This document shows positions 50,624 through 61,752 of a DNA stretch of 64,000 bases, piece after piece. Source of the DNA: Tetrahymena thermophila SB210. Taxonomy: Eukaryota; Ciliophora; Oligohymenophorea; Hymenostomatida; Tetrahymenidae. Every line of letters starts with the position of its first letter. Position 1 is the stretch's first letter. The notes beneath the pieces are model-generated. The model was not told the origin of the DNA. It saw only the letters and a list, made by a program, of their open reading frames with translations, and ran no database searches. The stretch covers positions 1 to 64,000 of the forward strand of contig NW_002476563.1 of the NCBI RefSeq assembly GCF_000189635.1, in the 5' to 3' direction. The position numbers and the translations under genes were made by a program.

Positions 50624-53600
50624 TCAAATCAATAAATTATTGAATGGCATTTGGCTCTTTATATAATTGTTCTTCTATTTACATGAATTAAGGTTCAATA
50701 ATTAAATTATATCAATGAATATTCGGCAATACAAATATACTTCAATAAAAACTAGTTAAACTAAGATTAATTAAATATTATTTTTCTAAAATATCTTTTG
50801 ATCATTCTTTCTGTTGGCATAATGAAATTGAATAAATATTAATTTAAATAAAAGAATATTCTTACTTCATCAGGTTAAAAAGTTTGTTTTTTTTATGGTT
50901 AATCATTAAAGATTGAATCTAAATCTTTATCATTCTTTTTATAATCTCTGTACTCTATTGGGCTACTCAATAGCATAAACTAATCATGATTGATATTTTT
51001 GATATTGCCTTTAAATAATAAATTTTGAAATTTGTTTATATAAACAATAAAATTACTTCTTGTTCTAAAATGATATTTAGTTTAGTAGTTATTTTATTAA
51101 TTTACTTCTTACTCACTAATGCTTTCACTAATTTATGAATCAATTTATGTTTAATTTTTGCTTTGTAAATCAGAAAACTTTATATTTACTGTTGGACTAA
51201 ATTATTAGCTAAAAATAAAATTTTATGTTGTAGATTAGCTTTCTGAATTAAACTGAACCAAAAATTTTTTTGGAGAAATTTAATTTGGATTTAATTATGA
51301 GCTGCTCTATTTTAAAATACCCATTTCTTTCCTCCATTTGGAAAGAAGGGTTTTTCTGGTACAATATGCTTAATTTTTAGTCTCTCTCAAGCTATTTTCA
51401 TCATTAGGCTAAGGAATAGAAAAGAAAGGAGCATACTTATCTCTTTTTTTTCTCTAAATATAATCTTAGATTGAAAGTCTAAGTAGCTAAAAATTGTTGA
51501 ATTTTTTAAATGAATTGTCTTCTGTGCAATAGATTAATAAATAAAGAGAATTCATATGTTATTTTAAGTATTTTTTAAAGATTTTAAAACATGTTTAACT
51601 GTTTTGCAAACTTCCTATTAGAATTAATACAACTTTAGTTTTTTTTAACAAATGATAATTAAGCCTAATTAAGGTATCTAAGTAAATTAAGATAATTTTT
51701 AAAAATGCCACTACTTGCAAAATATAAGCAACAACAGTACCAATGTATAAAAGAATATCTTATTCTATAGCATTGAGCAGGAGATATAATATTGTGAGCA
51801 AACAGCAAATTTAAGAAAAAAATAAATCTATTTTATAGTATTTAATCTTTTAGTATGGCTTTTTTAAAAAAATTATAATTAATTATTCAGATAAAAAAAG
51901 TAAACTTACTTAATATTTTTGTAAGAGCAGAAGATAGCAGTAGAGGATAATTAGCATCAAAGATGCTCTACTAAGTATGTCGGAATCAAAATATATAACT
52001 AAAAATACTAAGAGTAGTCTTAGGTTCATTGCTAAAAACTCCCACAAATAAAATTTTTATCTATACCCACAAATTAGGAAACCGTACTTATTAAAAAAAT
52101 AAAAAAGTAAATATATAAATGGTAATATGAGTTACCATAACTTCCTACTTATTCTACAGAGCCAAAATGAAAAATTTTACTTATTTTTTCAAAAAGATAA
52201 GTTGGGTAGAAATCAATTCAAAAATGAAAATTGATCATTAACATGTAAGAAGCTACGGTAGATTATTTAAAGTATATAAATACCTTTTTAATTAATTCAA
52301 ACTGATGTGAAAATTTATCAAAATGCTATGATTTACTCCATATTTTATAAATCAATATCCCTGGTACTAAAACTATCCATAAAAATGTCATGGGCATTAT
52401 TATAGATGTTATCAAAATCACATGATTGGTTGAATAGCACTTTTCTAATAAGTAATAGTTCATAAATGACTCCTTTCCTATTTTTTTGCAAGTAAAAGTC
52501 TAAACCAAAGACTCAAAGGAGCTTTACTACAAGAAAAAGAAAAGGAAGATGAAGCAAATGACAGTAGAGTCTTTCTAGAAATATATTTGAAATTATTTAC
52601 ATATAAAAAATTCTTTTGAAATATAAATTTACCTTGAATTCATAATAAAAAGAGTTTTTTTCTTATTTAGAGAAATAGCTTATTACTTTAATTATTATAA
52701 TGTAGAATATGAACCCTAAGGGAATAACTATTAAAGGAAAGGCTATAAAAAATAGCACTTTGTAATAATATACAGGTAAAATAGTACTAAATTTACTTAC
52801 AATACAATCCAACAAATTTTAATTGGAACTTACAGGAGAAAATATTGAGATTACTTCAAAGTTAAATATTGGTTTTGGACTAAGACTGGAAATACTGATA
52901 AATATTTAAAAATACCTAATCATCAATCTACTATAAAAACTTTTTTCACCAATTTAACCTGAATTACCTAATCTAATTAGTCCTAGCCTATCAATAATCA
53001 AGACCTTAGTCATCATATTCAAATTAATTTTAGTTTAATAAAATAAATATGTCAAATATAACAATGTAATGAAACATATTAACATCTATTCAACTATTTA
53101 TTTTCCTTCTGTTTAGCATTAATAACAATTGACTTCTAAGCCACTTTACCCATAAGAATGATTCCAAAATTATCCTAATATATCACAAGTCTAGCATAGA
53201 GGTCCTATTAAACTTTTGTTTTTATCAATTAAATATATTTAAAACTAAAATAATTTTTGAGAAAAAATTACCCCTCAGAGCAATAATTAGTATCTTCTTA
53301 TCCATTACAAAAGTTTTAAGATTTAGTGCAAGGTATTATATCATCATTGAATTTATCAGATCTCCAAAATCCTTTTTTTAAAGTAATTTAGCTTCCATAA
53401 CAAGAAATACTTGACGAGTAATCACAAGGTTTGCATTATATATTACTAGTATTTGAGTTTGGATCTTGAATTGAATATGTACCATTTTAACATGTATAAC
53501 AGTTTGCTAATGAACAAGATGTGCAAGCTGATTATATTATTTCTCCTATTTAACAATCTCTAAAGTTGTAATCAATATAAATAGTTAAAGTATCAGTAAA

Positions 53601-56600
53601 TCCTTATGTTTAATTAGAAAATAAGTGGAATCCTTTAAATTATAATACTGCTCTCCCTCTTTTACCTAATTACCCTTTTTATTTATAAAATATATTTAAA
53701 ATTACTCAAGTTTATAAGTGTTTTTAAAATTTGAGTAACTTTAAGAGAGAATTTTGTGAGAATTAATGAGGATTTTATGGTACTATTAAATAATTACCTG
53801 ATACTTAGTACTAATTTAAAAGGAATTCATCTAACTCAAAAGGTTGAATAGTTGCACCCTACAATTTCAAGTCAATTTACCTTAAATCTTGAATATTGTT
53901 TTGTAAATATAGCTCCTAGAGCTCAACATAATATTAAGAAAATTCTTATAATATTCTATCTGGGGCGTTTTTTAAACTCTAGAATTTTACTTAATTTCCT
54001 TCTTCGTCTAAGATGTTTATTTTCAAAATATTATTTTACGTTCCACTTTATACATCATTAAATATATATATTGATCAATTTTGTAATGACTGATTATTAA
54101 TTTTAGCACTTTATGGAAAAGAGCAGAAATTATTGCCATAGAATTAACCATAATTATCTATGCAATTATTTTAATAAGTTGTACCGCATGAATCTTTAAC
54201 GAAATTAATTTTATTTTTTTTAAGGAATAAGGGTATAAAGGTGAAATATCTAGCTATTCCTCCAATTAAAGCTTTGTTTCTCTCAAAAGTACTATTCTAT
54301 ATTTAGATATTTGAGTCATTAAGTAAAAAAACTCCTCCATTTTCTCTAGCTGTGTTATTCGTAAAAGTTACATTATTTAGTAGACAATCACACATATTAA
54401 TAAAATACAGCGATCCTCCATCTTTTTTTAAAAGAATATATAATTAATAATTAAAAATAAATATTGCAAATAATTACTTTAAGCTTCATTATCTATAAAT
54501 TAACTATTTTATATTTTAACATGAGAAGCATCAAAATAAAAGACACCTCCTCCATATTGTGTAGAATAAAGTTTATTTGAAATAAAATAAGATTAATTTA
54601 TAAGCACTTAGCTTTAATTAATTATAATAGGTGAAACATTTTCTTATTAACTCTCTTCTAGAGTAAAATTTGTTATTTAAAGCTTATTTGAAATAAGTGT
54701 AATTAAGCTAACAGATGAGTTGCTTAATTAGCTTTTTATAGATGTATTTAGAAGATCAATAGAGGAAGAATTTGTATATATCATATAGCTTTCTGGTATT
54801 AAGTATTTATTTGATTTTATTTCACTAAATGACAATCCAAAGTAACTATTTTTTAATTCCAAATTATTAATTAATTAGTTTTGAGATTATTATAATAAAT
54901 AATGACCATCAATTATTGCTAGATTTATATTATTATTAAAATTTAAATAGCTAATCATAATATTTGTAGATATTATAGTTTACAAAAAGAAAGAGAGCTA
55001 TGTGCTAATATTATCAAAAATATCATTTTATTCTATAGTAATTTTATGCACATGCTAAATTAAAAAGAAATTAGTCAAATTAATTTTGTTATTTACAATC
55101 TTATTATTTCTAAAAATAAATTCTGAATCCTGATAATAATCAACAGTGTTATTAAAAGTAACAAATTGTTTTGTATTTATATTATTATCAGCAAATTGAT
55201 TATCTACTAGAATTAAATATTATGTGTTTTAAATAATTAACGAAGTTTCAATATTTTGATTCGTAATACTGACGTTAATAAAACTAAAATAAAACAGATT
55301 TTAAGCAATCAAAGTTTTATTGTTAAAGATAATTTCACATGAAAAAAATTATAATTATTGTAATTAAACATTTCCTAGTTATTATTGCTGTTATTGGTCT
55401 TCTTCTTACAAATAAATTATTAAATTGTAAAAATTTATTTCTAATAACGTTTATGAGTTGATTAACTAATTTAAATTAATAATTCCTTCAACATAATTAG
55501 TTCCATTTATTGTTAGGATAAATTACAATTCTTCATTAGAATCTACTATTGGAAATCCTTAGAACTTAAAATTTTCATACATATTTATTTCAATGTAATG
55601 TTACGGAGTTTAATCATCATTTTTTATCAAAATATTTTTCCTCAAATTCTAATATTATTAAAGTCTTTTTTATAGCTAAAAATAATCAGCATCATTAGTA
55701 TTATATTAGCAATTGATTTGACCTTTGATATCTGTCATCATGTAATTGATACCATTATAATTATATGAAAGTACGCTTATTATGTAATCCGATTATACTT
55801 ATAAATAAATATTTTCATAAAATTAGTTTTTATTTATAAATTATTATATGACACTCAATTATTTCTATTCAGGATCTTCACTTTAATCAATTACTGAAAA
55901 AGTCTACCCAGATTACACAAAAATTTATCTATTTTTAAGAAGAGTAACTCTCCTCTTCATAAAATTGGTCTCCACTAGAAAATTGCTCTGATAGAAATTG
56001 ATTAATTCAAATGTTTAATAATCATATAGAATATAGTAGAAATCAGAACTCACTAAAATCAATTAGTATTCAGGTTAAAGTATAATTTACTAATATGTCT
56101 ACCAGCGAGATGCTGTTTAAATAAGCTAAAATAAAGTAAATGAATCTTAATCATCATTTTTATAGATTTGGCAGTAGTTGAAATTTTGCAAGTTTACTAA
56201 AATATAATCAGAATTTACAATAACTTAAAATATTGGATATCCTAATTGAGTTTATCTTTAAACTTTAACATTATTGTCTTCGACTAGGTATTGAACTAAT
56301 TAACTATCAAAAGAGTAACTAAAAATTATTTTCTCTGTATATATTATCAAATCTATTATAGCTAGTTGATGAATTAGTGGAAATTATTTCGTTATCAAAC
56401 CTGTTGAACTTCCTACAAAAACAATAGAGTGGTTGACAAATATAATTATAAATTCAGTTGAATGTAAAATACTGTTATAAAGCTTAAACAACGGCTTATC
56501 TAATTACTACTGGTATACTTTTAAGAAATTATATTTATTGCCATTCTAAATAATTTAATACGAAGTAATTTATTAATTATATCCGCATACAATTATGTTT

Positions 56601-59600
56601 TATTTGTTAACACTGTGAGAGCACTCTACTTAAATTTTTTGAATTAGCTCTAAATTTTTTTTGTAGATTAAATTTATCTACTTAGTAGTGACTAAAACAA
56701 AAATATCTTCGTTTATTAAATATATCGTATTATTACATCTATCATTAAATTATAAAATAGGTCCATTTATTGCTTGTTAATCCATTAAAGACCACTTTTA
56801 AATGTTACCATCTGATCTAGTATAATATAGGCTATTATTTTCTTCTTCAAAAGCGTAACTTATAATAGAAGATGATCTATGAATAATCTAAAAATAGCTA
56901 CTTTGAATAGAAAACTCGTATTCCCAAAATTTTACAGTTTAATCATTCGAAAATGAAATAATCTAAAATAATTTATAAATTTTAATATAATTTAAAATAT
57001 TTTAAAATATTAATGTACTTAAAATGAGTTCTAATTTAATATAAAAGAATTTATGATATCTCTATGCTAGTCAAAAACTTGAATAACATTCAGTAAAGGA
57101 AATGAAAGTAAAACTATTCTAAAATTAGAATCTGAAATAATCAAAATTTAATTATCCTTTTATTTAATAAAAATAATATAATTAACTTCTAAATCAATCA
57201 AATTTCAAAAAAAATGTTTACTAAATCTAACTAGCCATATTAAATTTAAGCTACATTTATATATTAAAAAAGTGGTTTTTAAACATTTTAAGAATTATAT
57301 GGCCATATTTATACTTTTTTATCTAATCCCATGCTCACAAACTATTAATTAATAGGATCTAGAACTATTGTTAATACTTAACCCTATTATAAAAAATAGA
57401 AAATAAGTATATGTATATTAAAATAATGTTAAAAAAATTATTACTTGATGAATAGGATACTGTTTTCTAAAAATATAGCTTTAGGAAGTGATATTATAAT
57501 TCCAAACATAACCATCTTAGTCAAAAGTAAGTATACATTAATTAAGCTTGTCATATGCCCCATCGTTTCCTTGTAAAACCTAAATTATGTCAACTTATTA
57601 ATCTATACTACCTAGTTAAACTAATAATGGAAGCGAATCTAACTTTTTTAATTGTTGATAAAATAAATTATAAATTATTATTTTTAATTTATTTTTTAAA
57701 CGTAATAATATTTTATTTAAAAGTTCTTATAATTTTATTTTTAAAAGGCTTATTAATTAAATTAAATACTGTAATTATTTTTTAATTCAATTAATTTATA
57801 ATTAATCATCTAGTTGATTTATTTTTTTAAAACGTTTTGAAATCAAATATAAAGAAAATAATTAAGATTTAGAGAAAAAAAATATTCATTAGTAATATAA
57901 AAATTATTTGAAATATCACAAATCATGATATCATGGTTCGTGATATTTCAAATGCAGGAACAGCTATATTAAAAAATAAAGTAAAAATTTTAAATTTACT
58001 CCGAATAGCATTAATAAGTTGTTTGTCTAATCAATTATTATTCGAGTTACAGAGTAAATCTACAGCAAATATTAGTAATCTTTAAGTAAATAGAAATTAT
58101 TAGTTGAAATATCGTTCTTCCATACATAAATACTCCCACCTCCGCAACCTGAAATTATTCTGTTGTCTTTTACATCTACAGCAAATGTGCTAATATTTTG
58201 ACAATTAATAGGATCATGTTAAAGTAATTATATGAAATTTAATTATGGATAACTATGTATAGCTATAGTGTTATCTAAAGAAGAAGTCATAATAATATTC
58301 CATTCATAAATAATATTTATTTGATTTATTTATTGAAGATGCTTATTAAAAAATAAAATTATGAATAACCATATGAAAAAAAAAATATATTACTTCAAAT
58401 TATGACACCAAAATCAGATTATAAGTTTAAAGATCATACTAATAAACTTTATTGGTATAAATAAATATACTGTTTGTTTACTAATCTATAACTCCTCCTT
58501 AAGTATTCTCTACAAATTAAATTTGTTTCATTAATTTTTTCTAAGTGTAATCAATAAAATAAATCATAAGTCCTGAACCGTATAAAATTTTTTTATAAGA
58601 AGTGTTTATCTAAAACGTAGAAAGCGTAATTTAACTAGTCGCCTTCCAATCACAAACCTATTAATAAGCAAAATATTTTAAATGTGTAATTAATGAGATT
58701 GAATTTACTTATTGTAGAGATAAGTAATCGTAACTAAAAATTTGGTTTGAAGAAAGCAAAATAATTAATAAGTTTTCCTCTTTATCAATTTATATAGATG
58801 AAACTGTAGAGCTTAATTAATCAAGTTATTCATTTTTTAAAAAAACTTAAGATTAAACATCAATAAAAACAAGTTAGTTTCCATTTGAGACAACTAAGAG
58901 TAATTCTTCATCCAGCAGTATTAAACACTAGTTTGGTATTGTAATTGCAAAATTAATTATTTTTAAATCATTTGTCTATTTGTTAATTAATATAATTTCA
59001 TTTGGAGAAGCCATTAAAATAACCAAATATGTATTTCCAAAGCAAATATTTTAAGATACTTAATTTTACTTTTACGTGTATGATAAACTGTTTATATTTA
59101 TATTTTAAGGATTCTCTATAATTGCTATCTATTTGTAAAATAATTTATAAAATAAAATATTTCTAATTTTGAACAAAATTAAATATTTAAGTAAAATTTA
59201 CTTATAGTGTACCATTTATATTAAAAAGAATCAATGAGTTTGAAAAAGTATCAAAGTATGTTTAATTAGAATTATAATTTTGTAAATTTAAAGTATTTAT
59301 TTAAATTTGGTGGCTATCCTATCCTTTAGTGAGCATTTGTATCAAATTTTAATACACAATAATTGGTCCATATTGACTTTAAAAAACTTATACAGTATAA
59401 TTGGTAATTGGCGAATCATAAAGTAGATTAAATTATTTAGAATTAAAAATAAATAATTTTTAGCTTTAATCAATAACTATAATAATTTCTAAATCGTTAT
59501 CAAAATATACATAGTTAACTTTGAAATTATTATCAAAATTTAGAGTTTGTAAAAAAGTTCCGTCAAGATATGTTGTTATTACTAAATAATTTTAAGGAGT

Positions 59601-61337
59601 CTAAAATGGCCAAATATATATTTAATCTCCTTACTATTTTAAAAAATGAAATGATTTCTAGGATTTTGAATTAAAAATTTTACCTTGTTAAATTATAATC
59701 TACTTTAAGTTGAGAGATTATAGTACTATGTCAGATATTCGCCCTTAGGAAAGCTAAAATACCCTAATTTCCCCTAATTCTCAATCATGTAAATTCTAAG
59801 TAATTCATCATCAAAGTAAAGACCTTCTACTTATTCTATTGGTACATCATTTGTATAGAAGCAGCTTGAATGCCTTTTTATTTGCCCATTTGTTATATCT
59901 ATAAATACCATTCCACTTGATGTTAACGTTTTTAATATGGAACCTTCAAAAATAGCATTAGGAGTAACACCTTAAAGTAATCTTATTGGTAATTAAATTG
60001 AATTTAGAAAAATGTTTATAAAAAATTTAATTTTTACTATGAGCCTAAGCATTTGTTAAGTTGTATAACTCTACTTTCATTTATTACCACAGTTATCATT
60101 GTTTAATTTCCATAAAATACTGTGAAATCATCTCCTACAATTAGTTTAGTGTAATTTATCAGTTTTAAATCTTACGGAGGTAGAGCATTAAGATTATCAA
60201 ACACACGATAGTCATTATAATCCATAGATTATGTAGCTGGATTTATAAACTAAGAACCAAAATAAATCATTGAATTATTTCCACACACTATCAAAGACCC
60301 ATCTTTTAAAAATCCATAGTCATTAATTTAATTTGGAGAGAAAAAAAGTAAATTGGTTTAATTAAAATTTTAATCTAAAGAGAAAATGGAATATCCACTT
60401 ATATTATAACTTATGAATGTTAATCCTTAGCTTTATTAGAATTTCAAATGAGTTACATTTCCTAATTAAAATTTTAATTTATTTTAAATTTTAAAATTAG
60501 TTTAGCTAATCTTGTAAATGTTATTCTCAAATGAAAGAACATATATGTAGTCTTAACTAAAATCACTTTCGCATTGAATTACTTCAGAATCTAATTTTAT
60601 TTAAGTAGATTATTCAATCGAGCGAAGACAGAGCTTTTAAATATGCAAAAATAATTTTTTTTAAATTCTAATTACATTTAAAATTATAATAATTGCAAAA
60701 CTCAATAATTCATTTTAAAACGAAAGAAAATTAATAAGTAGAGGTAAATAAATTCATTAAAAAGAGAAAAATAATCATTGATTTTGAATTTAATTTAATA
60801 AAAGAGGAAAAGTAAAATATATTTTACATAGTTATCAAAAGGGAAGTACAAAATACCATTTTTAATGTTGAAACAAACTTAAATTTATTTCTATTAATTA
60901 TCTACCATTATATTATCAAACTGAATAACTGTAATATTCTATTGATAGAGACTTTATTAATACACATTAAAATTGATATCTATTATGTATATGAAAGTTT
61001 GTGGTAAAGAAGGATCAGAAATGTTGATTTGCTTATCAGTAAAAATAGAATGAATTTGAATTTTTTGATCTGAAAAGTATGAAGTTGAATAAAAAAGACT
61101 AGCATCTGTAAGATTCCACACTCCAAGCAATCCTTAGCTTCCATAATCTACCATTAACTACTCATATTTATCTTAATTTTTAAAGAATAATAATTCTCCT
61201 CCTTAAACATTCTAATCTCCTATTTATCCTTAACAATTAGCAGAGGAATAACCTAAATCAATATTAAAAGGGCAAATATTTTAAAATGATATTTTTATTA
61301 AATTTAGACAAGCTAATATTATTAAAAGCTTATCCAT
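50624..61337 (-). CDS. Giant multidomain membrane protein, array copy 4 (span includes introns)
   Basis: ATG at 61337, TGA at 50624. Signal peptide MDKLLIILACLNLI and open first exon (61337-60830). WD40-like blades include DGYVWNYN near 57500, the beta-helix lies around 55900-54100, and the cysteine-rich module is at about 53670-53270. TM exons at about 52790-52620 and 52500-52310 are open. The last exon starts at 50806 in the same frame as its sisters, but the match ends at about 50690. The final 12-15 codons come from unrelated sequence, and the protein ends SQMPFNNLLI instead of the usual hydrophobic segment. The gene is mosaic: its upstream region, N-terminus and cytosolic tail look like copy 1, while the mid-gene (for example 53850-54060) is nearly identical to copy 3. 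Confidence 0.8.
57906..57953. repeat. 48-base near-perfect palindrome in a copy 4 intron
   Basis: Two 24-base arms meet with no loop at 57929/57930, with 22 of 24 positions paired. The outer arms are ATTTGAAATATCAC and GTGATATTTCAAAT, and the centre is ATCATGATATCATGGT. It lies in intron DNA absent from copies 1-3, between a propeller exon ending at about 57990 and the next beginning at about 57660. It may be a short inverted-repeat mobile element or a cruciform-forming scar. Confidence 0.85.
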
Positions 61338-61752
61338 TTTTACAAAATAGTTATTTATTTATTATCCTTTTCTTATCTTGATTTTTAAAATCTAATTTAT
61401 ATTATATACATATATTAATCATCTAAATTTTATGTTTATTTATTTCGTATAAACTCATAAAATACGTTTACTTGACGAATAAAAAATATAGACTTTTATT
61501 AATATATATAATATAAAAAGGGAATTCAAGTTAATTGTGGTTTTATGTTCTTATGAAAAAATAATTTTTCAATTAAAAAAAAAAAAAAAATTAAAAACTT
61601 AGAATAAAATTAATATAACACAATAAAAACAGATACTAAGATATATATAATTGTCTTCTATTAACAAAAATTAATATTCAATAATTAGACTATATCCTTT
61701 TGTCAATACAAATTTACTTCAAATAAAACTAGTGATATTATATATAGATTAA
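61338..61752. promoter_or_regulatory. Class A upstream region of copy 4 and 3' flank of copy 5
   Basis: Related to 19543-19790 upstream of copy 1 over about 230 bases, including matching CTCATAAAATA and TTTACTTGAC segments. A run of about 17 A residues near 61577 marks where the match ends. The remainder is the 3' flank of copy 5. It contains decayed sequence matching the last-exon end of the other copies, left untranslated by an early TGA. Confidence 0.6.

Noticed and set aside
57555..57785. Plus-strand 76-codon frame
   Set aside because: Antisense to a propeller exon of copy 4 and extending into an intron.
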